From assembly GCF_001685395.1 (NCBI RefSeq), contig NZ_CP014167.1:873501-937500 (forward strand): DNA of 64,000 nt, given 5' to 3'. Origin of the DNA: Paenibacillus yonginensis (GTDB taxonomy: Bacteria > Bacillota > Bacilli > Paenibacillales > Paenibacillaceae). Below the pieces are notes generated by a model. It ran no database searches. It saw only the letters and a list, made by a program, of their open reading frames with translations, and had not been told where the DNA came from. Of the stretch, positions 34,215-43,645 are shown piece by piece. The translations under genes were made by a program, and so were the position numbers. How positions within the stretch are numbered: the first letter of the stretch is position 1; every line of letters starts with the position of its first letter.

Positions 34215-35783
34215 ATGCGAACACATTGGGGGAAAACGATCAGCACGGTGCTGATAGCCGCGTTGGTGCTGGGGGGCTGCGGTTCCGGTACGAACGCGAA
34301 CAAAAATGCTTCAGAAGAAGGCGGAGTATCCGAGGTTAGCAAAGAGGGATTCCCGATCGTGCAGGAACCGGTCAAACTGAAGGCGTTTACCCGGATCGCG
34401 CCCGTTAACGGGCCGTTTAAGGACATGCCGGTATTTCAGGATTACGAGAAAATGAGCAATGTGCAAATGGAGTTCATTGAGTCCCCAACCGACGGTTTTG
34501 CCGAGAAAAAGAATCTGCTGTTTGCATCCAACGAGCTGCCGGACATTATGTACCGTTCCGCGATCACACCGCTTGAAGCGGTTCGCTATGGAGCCGGCGG
34601 TCAATTGATTCCGCTGGAAAATTTGATCGAAGAATATGCTCCCAATCTTAAGAAACTGATGGAGGAATACCCGGAAATCCGCGCATCGATCACTACGCCG
34701 GAGGGACATATCTACACGATTCCGGGCATCGTTACACTGGATTCGGCCCGTACGGACAAGAGATGGATCAATACGGCCTGGCTGAAGAAGTTGAACCTTA
34801 AAGTGCCGGAGACGCTGGACGAACTATACAATGTGCTTGTGGCCTTCCGGGATCAGGACCCGAATGGAAACGGGAAGAAGGACGAAATTCCGCTCACGGC
34901 CCGCAGCACCGGCCTCCCGATCGTGGCTGCGATGAGCGGTTCGTTTGGACTTGACCAGCAGTTCGGCTACAACGTCAATATCGTTGATGGCAAGGTTGAA
35001 ATCTGGATGGGGAACGAACGCAACAAAGAAATGCTGATGTTCCTGAACAAGCTGTACCAAGAGAATCTGCTGGATCCTGAAATATTCTCCCATACGGAAG
35101 CGCAGTATTTGGCGAAACAAGGTTCGGGAAATACGGGAGTGTTCTTTGACCAGACTAACAACAACTTCCTGCCGATTGCCGATCAGTATACAGGCATCGC
35201 TCCGTTTGAAGGCCCGCATGGCGACCGTCTTCAAAGCCAGGGAGCCCCGGTTCCGCGTGACCAAGGTGCGTTCGCCATCACTTCGGTCAATAAATATCCG
35301 GAAGTGTCCATGCGCTGGATTGACTATTTCTACAGCGATGAAGGCTCGACGCTGCTGAGATTCGGACGGGAGGGCGAGCACTACGAATTAGTTGATGGCA
35401 TACCGACTTATAAGCCGGAATTCTCTACAGCCGAAACCCAGCCGAAGCTTACTCCGTATGCCGGTGGAGGCGCGCCTCATCTGATCAGCGAATATGTGGC
35501 TTCCTACATTAATCCTCCACAAGTTCAAGAGGCCCAAAAGGCGCTGGATCCGTATATGCCGACAATCCGTTATGCTGCACCAATGTTTGACGAGGAGACG
35601 GCTCAAAAGGTGAATGTGCTCCGCAACGATATCGACAAGTATTATGAAGAGCAAAGCACCAAATTTATTGCGGGGGCTTTGAGCTTCGACAAGTGGGAGG
35701 AGTTCCAGTCGACGCTGAAAAAGATGAACATTGACGAGCTTCAGCAAATTTATCAAGACGCTTATGACAAAATGGATAAATAA
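34215..35783 (+). CDS. Extracellular sugar-binding lipoprotein, LplA-type
   Basis: A 522-residue family 1 solute-binding protein. The signal peptide ends in the lipobox VLGGC (C22 lipidated), then a Ser/Asn/Lys linker and the two-lobed binding domain (about 45-520), with a calcium-site-like DQDPNGNGKKDEIPLT, common in the Paenibacillus LplA group. It should capture oligosaccharides for the two permease genes that follow. No dedicated ATPase gene is present; such systems share a general MsmX-type ATPase. GGAGG precedes ATG 34215. Confidence 0.9.
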   Translation: MRTHWGKTISTVLIAALVLGGCGSGTNANKNASEEGGVSEVSKEGFPIVQEPVKLKAFTRIAPVNGPFKDMPVFQDYEKMSNVQMEFIESPTDGFAEKKNLLFASNELPDIMYRSAITPLEAVRYGAGGQLIPLENLIEEYAPNLKKLMEEYPEIRASITTPEGHIYTIPGIVTLDSARTDKRWINTAWLKKLNLKVPETLDELYNVLVAFRDQDPNGNGKKDEIPLTARSTGLPIVAAMSGSFGLDQQFGYNVNIVDGKVEIWMGNERNKEMLMFLNKLYQENLLDPEIFSHTEAQYLAKQGSGNTGVFFDQTNNNFLPIADQYTGIAPFEGPHGDRLQSQGAPVPRDQGAFAITSVNKYPEVSMRWIDYFYSDEGSTLLRFGREGEHYELVDGIPTYKPEFSTAETQPKLTPYAGGGAPHLISEYVASYINPPQVQEAQKALDPYMPTIRYAAPMFDEETAQKVNVLRNDIDKYYEEQSTKFIAGALSFDKWEEFQSTLKKMNIDELQQIYQDAYDKMDK

Positions 35784-35817
35784 GGCAGATCCTCAAGCGG
35801 GATAGGAGTGGATGTTC

Positions 35818-36778
35818 ATGAATAACGCAGAAATCCATGAGACTGCCGCGGCGCCCCGGTTCCGAACGAAACGGGGCAGCCGCCTCATCAAGCAGATCGC
35901 AAAGAGATACGATTTGTATCTCATGCTGCTGCTGCCGATGGCATGGTATTTGCTGTTCCAGTACGGCCCCTTGTACGGGCTGCAGATCGCTTTCAAAAAT
36001 TTTAATCCAGGCAAGGGGATTTTGGGCAGCAGTTGGGTTGGTTTTGAGCATTTTCAGCGTTTTTTTTGATTCGTACTACTTTTGGAGACTGCTCTGGAAT
36101 ACGCTCTCCATCAATTTGCTCTCCCTGATCCTTGCGTTCCCGATTCCGATATTCCTTGCTCTTCTCATTAACGAGATTCGAAGCAAAACCTACAGCAAAC
36201 TGCTGCAAAATATCACTTATATTCCACACTTCATTTCGGTTGTCGTCATCGTAGGGATATTAACCGTGCTTCTGTCCACGAATGGTCCCGTCAATATGCT
36301 GATCCATGCCCTGGGCGGCTCGGAAATCCGCTTCATGGAATCGGCCGGATGGTTCAAGACCATCTTTATCGGCTCGAACATCTGGCAGAATATGGGCTGG
36401 CAATCCATTATCTACATCGCGGCGCTAAGCGGAATCAATCCGCAGTTGTACGAAGCAGCCAAGATGGACGGCGCATCGCGGATGCGGCGGATCTGGCATG
36501 TCTCTCTCCCGGGAATCGTCCCCGTCATCGTCATCCTGCTCATTTTGGATATTGGGCAATTCATGAACATCGGTTTCGAGAAAATTTTGCTTATGCAAAA
36601 CAACCTGAATCTCGAAGCGAGCGACGTTATTTCCACGTTTGTGTATACGACGGGAATTTTGAAGGGGGAATACAGCTACACGGCTGCCATCGGGCTCTTC
36701 AATTCCTTGATCAACCTGACCTTGCTGCTGCTGGTAAACCGGTTCGCACGCAAAACGTCGGAGACGAGTCTTTGGTAA
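35818..36778 (+). pseudogene. Sugar ABC transporter permease, LplB-type, frameshifted at a T8 run
   Basis: Two overlapping frames together encode a complete permease of about 320 residues. The first 80 or so residues (KRYDLYLMLLLPMAWYLLFQ to GFEHFQRFF) end at a TGA at 36067-36069. The remainder, from DSYYFWRLLWNTLS through six helices, EAAKMDGASRMRRIWHVSLPG (the EAA loop that contacts the ATPase) to the end at 36778, is one base out of frame. The break sits in eight consecutive Ts (36060-36067), where seven would restore the frame. It is either a sequencing error, a recent mutation or slippage. It pairs with the permease at 36794. GGAG lies nine bases before ATG 35818. Confidence 0.88.
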
Positions 36779-36793
36779 TGGAGGGAACGAATT

Positions 36794-37693
36794 ATGGCTA
36801 AAGAAGCAGTTGCTGCGAAAGGTCCATCGGACGAACGTTGGTTCGATGTTATCGTATATTTGATCGCTGCGATGATCATTATGCTCGTACTTTATCCTTT
36901 ATTATTTGTGGTTAGCGCATCGTTCAGCGACCCTGCAAGGGTGCTGAGCGGAGAGGTTTGGCTGCTTCCAAAGGGCGCCAACCTTGAAGCTTATAACAAT
37001 ATTTTGCACAATGAGCAGATTTGGATCGGCTACCGGAACTCCATTCTCTACACTGTCGTCGGCACGCTGATCAATATTATGATGACCCTTCTGGCGGCAT
37101 ACCCGCTATCACGGCCGGATTTGCCGGGACGTAAAGGGCTGATGCTGATCATTACCTTGACAATGTTCTTCAGCGGCGGGCTTATTCCGAGTTACCTGCT
37201 CGTCAAAAGTCTCGGCATGGTCGATACGATGTGGGCGCTGATCATTCCGGGGGCGATCTCCACTTACAATCTGATCGTCATGAGAACGTATTTCCAGTCC
37301 AGCATCCCTTGGGAACTGCAGGAAGCGGCGCATATCGACGGCTGCTCCAATTGGAGGTTGCTGATCAGCATCATCCTGCCGTTGTCCAAGCCGATATTGG
37401 CGGTAATGGTTTTGTTCTATGCGGTTGGCCACTGGAATGCATTCTTTAATGCGCTGATTTATATTCGGAGCGAGCGGCTTTACCCGCTCCAACTGATCCT
37501 GCGGGAAATTTTGATGATCAGCCAGTCTGCGGGCGTCGATGGCGGCAACGTCGGGATGGAGGAGAAAATTCTGCTCTCCGAAAGCATTAAATATGCAGTG
37601 ATTATTGTTTCCAGTCTGCCGGTACTGATCATGTACCCGTTTGTGCAGCGGCATTTTGTCAAAGGCGTCATGATCGGCTCTATTAAAGGATAA
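36794..37693 (+). CDS. Sugar ABC transporter permease, LplC/YtcP-type
   Basis: A 299-residue inner-membrane permease with six helices and the EAA motif ELQEAAHIDGCSNWRLLISI (about 175-194). It forms the translocation pore with the preceding permease for the LplA-type lipoprotein. The gene starts 15 bp after the previous stop, with GGAGG-like spacing. The glycosidase gene follows after 20 bp, so the operon runs from the binding protein at least to the GH2 gene. Confidence 0.92.
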   Translation: MAKEAVAAKGPSDERWFDVIVYLIAAMIIMLVLYPLLFVVSASFSDPARVLSGEVWLLPKGANLEAYNNILHNEQIWIGYRNSILYTVVGTLINIMMTLLAAYPLSRPDLPGRKGLMLIITLTMFFSGGLIPSYLLVKSLGMVDTMWALIIPGAISTYNLIVMRTYFQSSIPWELQEAAHIDGCSNWRLLISIILPLSKPILAVMVLFYAVGHWNAFFNALIYIRSERLYPLQLILREILMISQSAGVDGGNVGMEEKILLSESIKYAVIIVSSLPVLIMYPFVQRHFVKGVMIGSIKG

Positions 37694-37716
37694 ATGCGAA
37701 CGGAGGTAAACCATTG

Positions 37717-39729
37717 ATGAATAAAGCAACGATTGCCGTCGACGGCAGCCAGTCGAACGGGCATCCAATCAACCCCTATTTGTTTGGACATTTCGTTGAA
37801 GACATCCGCGACCATATGGAAGCGATGCTGGCTTTCCCGTTAAAAGACATGGATTTTGAGAGCGAAGCGGAAGGGAAAGCCGAGGTGTCGGGGCGATGGT
37901 ATCCCTATACGAATGGTCGCAATACGAGCTATGCCCTGGAAGCCCCGGCTCCAAAACACTCGGGACGTGCTCAGCGCATCCGGATTCTGAGCGATGATGA
38001 AGCTTACGCGGGGATCGCTCAGCATCTGGCGCTCAATGGACCGATCCGTTATTCGGTCAAGCTGGTGGCCAGGGCTTCGGTTGAGATTCGCTATGTCATT
38101 GTCGAGGCTGTGGACCGGCTTCGTCAGGAACGTTTAGGCCTGGAACGGATTGAGCTGGACAGCCACAATTGGCGGGAATATGAAGCAGTATTGGACATCA
38201 GCAGGGATTGCGCCGATGCGGAATTCCGTATTTATGTGCCTGCCGAACATCCTAGATGGCAAGACAGCGTCTCTACCGGCATGCTCTGGATCGATCATAT
38301 CTCCTTGCTGCCGGAGGACCATATCGGCTTCGTGAAGCGGGAAGTTGTTGAAATGGCAAAGGATTTGAACGCCGGGATGATGAGACTGGCCGGCAACTAT
38401 ATCAGTGCCTACCACTTTGAACATGGCATCGGACCGGTGCTTGAACGCCCGGTCATGTATAACGAGGCGTGGGGAGGCTGGACGAGCAAATATTTCGGAA
38501 CGGATGAATTCATCCGGTTCTGCCGGGAGCTGCAGGTTGAACCGCTGATCTGCGTGAATGACGGCTCAGGAACGCCGGAGGAAGCAGCGCAGTGGGTTGA
38601 ATATTGCAATGGCGGCACCGATACCCCAATGGGTGCGGTCCGCGCCGCCAATGGACACCCTGACCCCTACAATGTGAAGTATTGGGAGATCGGCAACGAG
38701 GTGTGGGGCGCTTGGCAGGTAGGCACGTGTGCGGCCGCCGATTTCGCCCGGCGAACCGTAACCTTCATTGAAGCCATGAAGGCGGCCGACCCTGAGATTG
38801 TGATTCTGGCCTGCGGGCATACGAATCAGGACTGGAACAAAGCGGTGCTTGACATCGCGGGAGAGCGGATCGATTATCTGACCCTGCACTTGTATCATGG
38901 ATACAATCGCTTTGCGATGGACCGCAGCACGCCAGCAGAAGAGCGTTACAAGGCGATCGCCAGCTTCCCGGAATGGACGAGACATAATATCGAGCAGACG
39001 AGAGAACAAATCCTGTCAAGTCCGAAACACAGCCATGTGAAGCTGGCAATTACCGAATACAACACGATGTACTATCCCAATAACGTTAGAAAAGGAGTGC
39101 CGGAAGAGCATACGCTGGGCGCGGCGGTTGCCAACGCGGCCAATCTGAACGAAATGCTGCGTGCAAGCGATCTGGTGCACATCGGCAGCTTCTCCGATTT
39201 GGTCAACGGCTGGCTTGGAGGATGCATCCGGGTTGGCGATTATTATGCCGACCAATATTGCGGCAAGCTGCCAGGCTGGAGCGGACATCCGCTGACCGTT
39301 TATGGAACCCCGACTTATGAAGTGATGAAGCTTTATGCCGGGCGGGAAATTACGCGATTGCTGCCTGTGCGTACCGAATGCGGCACCTTCTCCGTTCAAT
39401 CGAACAAACCGGCTCCGATCAAGCTGGATGAGCTTCCGGATCTGGATGTCGTAGCCTGCACGAATGATGAAGGCAGCTTGATCACGGTTTTTATCGTCAA
39501 CCGGAGCTTGCAGGCAGTGACGACCACCCTTGATTTGCGCGGGCTTGAAGTTTCCGAAGGAACCCACCTTCATGTCATTACAGGAGATTCCGATCAGGAC
39601 TTGAATACCGTCTTTGAGCCGAATCGCATCGCCAGCCAAATGAGCGATGTACCCGTTGAGACTTGGAAGGCCGGATATGTCCTTCGTCCGTCATCCATCT
39701 ATGTATTGGAAATGAGAACGAACCGGTAA
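37717..39729 (+). CDS. Alpha-L-arabinofuranosidase, GH51 family
   Basis: About 670 residues. It is expected to cleave non-reducing alpha-L-arabinofuranosyl residues from imported oligosaccharides. Catalytic residues by family pattern are the acid/base E328 in KYWEIGNEVWG and the nucleophile E447 in LAITEYNTMYY. The C-terminal beta-sandwich (from about 480) is the arabinofuranosidase C-terminal domain. An insertion of about 130 residues near residues 60-200 resembles a carbohydrate-binding module. There is no signal peptide, so it is intracellular. ATG 37717 has GGAGG ten bases upstream; a TTG at 37714 is an alternative. Confidence 0.88.
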   Translation: MNKATIAVDGSQSNGHPINPYLFGHFVEDIRDHMEAMLAFPLKDMDFESEAEGKAEVSGRWYPYTNGRNTSYALEAPAPKHSGRAQRIRILSDDEAYAGIAQHLALNGPIRYSVKLVARASVEIRYVIVEAVDRLRQERLGLERIELDSHNWREYEAVLDISRDCADAEFRIYVPAEHPRWQDSVSTGMLWIDHISLLPEDHIGFVKREVVEMAKDLNAGMMRLAGNYISAYHFEHGIGPVLERPVMYNEAWGGWTSKYFGTDEFIRFCRELQVEPLICVNDGSGTPEEAAQWVEYCNGGTDTPMGAVRAANGHPDPYNVKYWEIGNEVWGAWQVGTCAAADFARRTVTFIEAMKAADPEIVILACGHTNQDWNKAVLDIAGERIDYLTLHLYHGYNRFAMDRSTPAEERYKAIASFPEWTRHNIEQTREQILSSPKHSHVKLAITEYNTMYYPNNVRKGVPEEHTLGAAVANAANLNEMLRASDLVHIGSFSDLVNGWLGGCIRVGDYYADQYCGKLPGWSGHPLTVYGTPTYEVMKLYAGREITRLLPVRTECGTFSVQSNKPAPIKLDELPDLDVVACTNDEGSLITVFIVNRSLQAVTTTLDLRGLEVSEGTHLHVITGDSDQDLNTVFEPNRIASQMSDVPVETWKAGYVLRPSSIYVLEMRTNR

Positions 39730-39750
39730 ACAGGAGGCATCGCATATCAC

Positions 39751-41517
39751 ATGACAACCAAAGGTTATATCAAAGATTATCCAAGGCCTCAGTTTGTCCG
39801 AAATGAATGGATGAACCTGAACGGCGAATGGGACTTCCGCTTCGACGATCAGAATGTCGGGGAAATTGAAAAGTGGCATGAGCAGCTGACGGGAACACAT
39901 AAGATTAAGGTTCCGTTTACGTACGAAACTGAGGCAAGCGGCATTGGCCTGGAGGAATTCCACGAGCGGGTGTGGTACAGCAGGAGCGTGCCGATCCCGA
40001 AGGAAGCGGCAGGAAAACGGGTCATCTTGCACTTTCAGGCGGTGGATTATATCGCTAAGGTATGGGTGAACGGGGAGCTGGCGGGCAGACATCAGGGGGC
40101 TTATGCTGCATTTTCCCTTGATATAACACCATACCTGACCTTCGGTGCGGATAATGTTATAACGCTAAAGGCAGAGGACAGTGACGACTGCACCCAACCA
40201 CGGGGCAAACAGCGTTGGACGAAAGACAATTTCGAATGTTTCTATGTTCAAAGCACAGGCATTTGGCAGACGGTCTGGCTGGAATACGTGGAGGAGCAAA
40301 GGCTGGATTCGGTAAAAATCACGCCCGATCTCGATCGTGACCGGGTGTCGTTTGATTTCCGGGTGCGGGGTCTTGAGACCGCGGCAGGGAGCTTGAGGCT
40401 CGAAGCCATCGTGACCCTGAAGGATCACCATGTTAAGACGGTAAGCCTTGTAGCCGATCGGCCCCGCTTCAGCGTGGAAGTCGATTTGGTGCATGAAGCG
40501 AACGGCCCATGGAAGAAAGCATTCTGGTCGCCCGCGCAACCGAATTTATATGATGTGGAATTCGTGCTGTATCTGGATGAGGTCGTCATAGACCGCGTAT
40601 TCTCTTATTTTGGCATGAGAAAGGTCTCGATCGAGAAAGGCAAAGTGCTGCTCAACAATGTGCCGATCTATCAGAGGCTGATGTTGGATCAAGGTTACTG
40701 GCCGGAAAGTCACCTGACTCCGCCGAGTGAGGATGCGCTTATTGCCGATATTGATTACATGCTGGAAATGGGCTACAACGGCGTGCGCAAGCATATGAAA
40801 ATCGAAGATGCCCGCTTCCTGTATTGGTGCGACGTTAAAGGGCTTTTGGTATGGTCGGAAATGGCGGCAACATTCGAATTTCATGATGATGCGGTAGAGA
40901 ACTTCACGCAGGAATGGCTGGAAATTGTCCGCCAGCAGTATAACCATCCTAGCATTATCACCTGGGTGCCATTTAATGAGTCCTGGGGAATTCCCTACAT
41001 TCTGCACGATCAGAGACAGCAGAAATTTACGGAAAGCATCTACCATCTGACAAAGTCCATTGACCCGTACCGGCCGGTCATTACGAATGACGGCTGGGAG
41101 CATACGATTTCCGATATTATTACGCTGCACGACTATGTCGAGACGGGAGAAGGTTTCCTAAAACGGTACGCGGGCAACAAGGACGCCATTGTGAGTAAGG
41201 AAATTCCCTGCAACCAATGGAAATATGCATTAGCAGACGGTTACGAGTACAAGGGCCAGCCGATCATGATTACCGAGTTCGGCGGGATCGCTTTCGAATC
41301 GGATAAAGGTTGGGGTTATGGACATCAGGTAAGGACGGACGAAGAGTTCTTGAACCGTTTCGAAGGTTTGATTCAGGCGATCAAAAGCGTTGACTACATT
41401 TGCGGCTTTTGTTATACGCAACTAACCGATGTGCAGCAAGAAATCAACGGGCTGTTGACGGAGGAACGGAAACCGAAATTCCCGATGGACAAAATCAGGG
41501 GAATTAATCTAGCTTGA
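39751..41517 (+). CDS. Glycoside hydrolase family 2 protein
   Basis: A 588-residue enzyme with the GH2 jelly-roll (about 1-175, RVWYSRSVPIPKEAAGKRV), the immunoglobulin-like domain (about 180-280) and the TIM barrel. By family pattern the acid/base is E410 in PFNESWG and the nucleophile E509 in MITEFGGIAF. It may be a beta-galactosidase, beta-glucuronidase or exo-arabinosidase-type enzyme; the sequence does not decide. No signal peptide is present. It follows GH51 by 21 bp and ends the operon at a terminator. Confidence 0.87.
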   Translation: MTTKGYIKDYPRPQFVRNEWMNLNGEWDFRFDDQNVGEIEKWHEQLTGTHKIKVPFTYETEASGIGLEEFHERVWYSRSVPIPKEAAGKRVILHFQAVDYIAKVWVNGELAGRHQGAYAAFSLDITPYLTFGADNVITLKAEDSDDCTQPRGKQRWTKDNFECFYVQSTGIWQTVWLEYVEEQRLDSVKITPDLDRDRVSFDFRVRGLETAAGSLRLEAIVTLKDHHVKTVSLVADRPRFSVEVDLVHEANGPWKKAFWSPAQPNLYDVEFVLYLDEVVIDRVFSYFGMRKVSIEKGKVLLNNVPIYQRLMLDQGYWPESHLTPPSEDALIADIDYMLEMGYNGVRKHMKIEDARFLYWCDVKGLLVWSEMAATFEFHDDAVENFTQEWLEIVRQQYNHPSIITWVPFNESWGIPYILHDQRQQKFTESIYHLTKSIDPYRPVITNDGWEHTISDIITLHDYVETGEGFLKRYAGNKDAIVSKEIPCNQWKYALADGYEYKGQPIMITEFGGIAFESDKGWGYGHQVRTDEEFLNRFEGLIQAIKSVDYICGFCYTQLTDVQQEINGLLTEERKPKFPMDKIRGINLA

Positions 41518-41533
41518 TTTTAACTGAGCGGAG

Positions 41534-41570
41534 AAAGGGACTAACCGGCGAAAGACGGGTTGGTCCTTTT
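41534..41570 (+). terminator. Rho-independent terminator after the GH2 gene
   Basis: AAAGGGACTAACC pairs with GGTTGGTCCTTTT around a small loop and leads into T-rich sequence. Confidence 0.75.
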
Positions 41571-41805
41571 ATTTGTTCCCAGTGTAGCCAGTCTGCGCAG
41601 ATGCGCTTCGAGCCTTGAAGAAACGGCAGCCGCAGGACGTCTGAGAAGGACCCTATATTCACGTATTGCGTTGGGATGGCGGAAAGGTCGATAACGAATG
41701 AAAGGCCGTAATAATTGAGATTAGTTTTGGCATATACATAACGGAGCTTGGTTTTTTTTTTGCAATGTTGTCATCACGGATACAGTTCCCCGTCGTTCCA
41801 GCGCT

Positions 41806-42513
41806 GTGTCACCTCTGCAGAATGACGGCACCTTTACATTGGATACGAATTCCCTCCAGGTTGCTTTTGTGCAAACGCCGGAAAGTCCGGTTCTCTTTGA
41901 GCCTGCCGATTTGAACAGCGGACTTGTCAGCGCGACCGAAGAGGAAGATCGTTATATTATCGTTTTACACGCCGGAGACCTGTGGGCTCCGGAGGAAGCT
42001 GTCCTTCAAGAAGGGCGTTTCTTCCGGGCGGCTATCGCTTTTGACCTTACACCGAATCCGGGCGTAATTTCACACAGCGGTGAAAATATTCCTCATATCC
42101 CGGCCAATATCGAAGCCTCGGCAGACTGGACGGAGGCCCGTGTGAATAGGATGCTGCCTTATCCTCCAGCTTTGGTGTTCGTGCCTGCTTTCTGCACACC
42201 TCCACCTCCGCTTGTAGACATTGGGATGAACCCGCCTGACGTTTTCCCGGGAGGAGAAATAACGATGACAATAACGGTGCAAAACGTGGCCAACATTCCC
42301 ATTGTGAAACAGCTGCATGTCGATCTTCCTGCTGGATTCCAATTTATTTCCCGCTCGTTGGTTGTCCGCAATCAGCCTGGAGAAGTGGATACGATCAGCT
42401 TCCGGCTTGCCGCCCCGCTTGTCCCGGTTAATACGCTTCGTGCCATAGTACGTACCGATCTGGGGAATGTTCAGGTGTTTGCCGACATTCCGATAGAAGA
42501 AGAGGAAGAATAA
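41806..42513 (+). CDS. DUF11-like repeat protein, possibly 5'-truncated
   Basis: About 235 residues from a GTG at 41806. The C-terminal 85 residues (PGGEITMTITVQNVANIPIV, then LHVDLPAGFQF) resemble a DUF11-type beta-sandwich repeat seen in bacterial surface proteins. The start is doubtful: there is no ribosome site before the GTG, and the frame is open back to 41725 without an ATG, passing through a run of ten Ts at 41752-41761. No signal peptide is visible. It may be a fragment, or its true start may be hidden by a length error in the T run. It ends with a poly-Glu tail and its own terminator. Confidence 0.5.
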   Translation: MSPLQNDGTFTLDTNSLQVAFVQTPESPVLFEPADLNSGLVSATEEEDRYIIVLHAGDLWAPEEAVLQEGRFFRAAIAFDLTPNPGVISHSGENIPHIPANIEASADWTEARVNRMLPYPPALVFVPAFCTPPPPLVDIGMNPPDVFPGGEITMTITVQNVANIPIVKQLHVDLPAGFQFISRSLVVRNQPGEVDTISFRLAAPLVPVNTLRAIVRTDLGNVQVFADIPIEEEEE

Positions 42514-42537
42514 TAGGAATAGGCCCGCCTAAGGTTT

Positions 42538-42581
42538 AGGCAGCTTTCTTTCATTTTGAAGAAGGTTGCCTATTTTTTTTT
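42538..42581 (+). terminator. Rho-independent terminator
   Basis: AGGCAGCTTTCTT pairs with AAGAAGGTTGCCT with two G-U pairs, followed by a long run of Ts. Confidence 0.75.
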
Positions 42582-42610
42582 ATAGGAGTTCGAAAGATCC
42601 AATCCTCTTA

Positions 42611-42626
42611 TTGCAACCGTTTTCAA
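42611..42626. promoter_or_regulatory. cre site before the three-component sensor operon
   Basis: TTGCAACCGTTTTCAA matches the 16-base CcpA consensus WTGNAANCGNWWNCAW at every position. It lies 34 bases before the ATG at 42661, consistent with catabolite control of the pentose operon. Confidence 0.6.
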
Positions 42627-42660
42627 ACCTGGAGTAGGATAAGGAATGAGGTGAAGGAGC

Positions 42661-43645
42661 ATGGACAAAAAAATGGCTGGCCGGTGCAGCGGTTTTATTG
42701 GTTTTATTGACTTATTTGTTTATCAGCTTTGCTCATCATTCCAGCAAAATGGGCAGTATCGTCAAAAAATTGGAGGGGCGTCCCGGGACCGGGGAACACC
42801 GTTATCATATCGTCCTGATCGAACAGGAGCGCTATAATCCGTATTGGGTCAGAGTAGAGAAAGGGGCGGATCAAGCCGCCAGTCAGCTCGGCATGGATAT
42901 CGAATTTGCCGGAGCGATCCGCAACAACATGGAAGAGCAGCTCAGCCTGCTGGAAAAGGCGATCGCCGCCCGGGTCGATGCGATCATTGTACAAGGCTTA
43001 AATGAGGAGAATTTTACGCCGGTAATTGATAAAGCCGTCAGACGAGGCATACCGGTGATCACCATCGACACGGATGCCCCAGGCAGCAAACGGCTGGCTT
43101 ACGTGGGCACGGACAATGAAGCAGCAGGAGAACGCCTTGGCCGGCTGATCGTGGAAACGAGCGGCGGCGCAGGTAAAGTCGGCGTCATCATCGGCAGCGA
43201 TCAGGCCGAAAGCCAGCTGCAGCGGCTGAACGGGTTGAAGAAAGTAGTCGCCGACTACAAGGGGCTTGAGGTCGTTGAGGTGCGGAGCTCAAATATTTCA
43301 CATATGCAGGCGATTCAGCAGGCGGCCAATATGCTGATGCGGCATCCTGACATTACCATTATGGTCGGAACGAGCGCAACGGATGCCATGGGAGTGCTGC
43401 AGGCGACGCAAAGCCTCAAGCGGGATTCGGTCAAAATTATCGGCTTTGATAACCAGAAAGAGACGCTGGATGCGATCAGCCGCGGCCAGATTGAAGCGAG
43501 TGTGGCGCAGCAGCCTTTTCTGATGGGCCAAATGGCAGTGCAGCTGCTGCACGAGCATTTTGAGGGTAAACAGCTGCAATCCGATTATTTTACCGATGTC
43601 AAAGTGCTGGACAAAAGCAATGCGCAGGAAGGAGAAAGCCTGTGA
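42661..43645 (+). CDS. Membrane-anchored sugar-binding sensor protein (XylFII-like), frameshifted at an A7 run
   Basis: About 325 residues in the restored frame: an N-terminal anchor (MDKKWLAGAAVLLVLLTYLF) and a periplasmic-binding-protein fold (Peripla_BP_4) with IVLIEQERYNPYWVRVEKGA and VITIDTDAPGSKRLAYVGTD. ATG 42661 has AAGGAG six bases before it but runs out of frame after a run of seven As (42667-42673); six As would join it to the long frame. The long frame alone could only start at a TTG (42698) without a ribosome site. It overlaps the LytS-type kinase by 4 bp. In Clostridium beijerinckii the comparable XylFII protein senses xylose for LytS-YesN. Confidence 0.8.
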
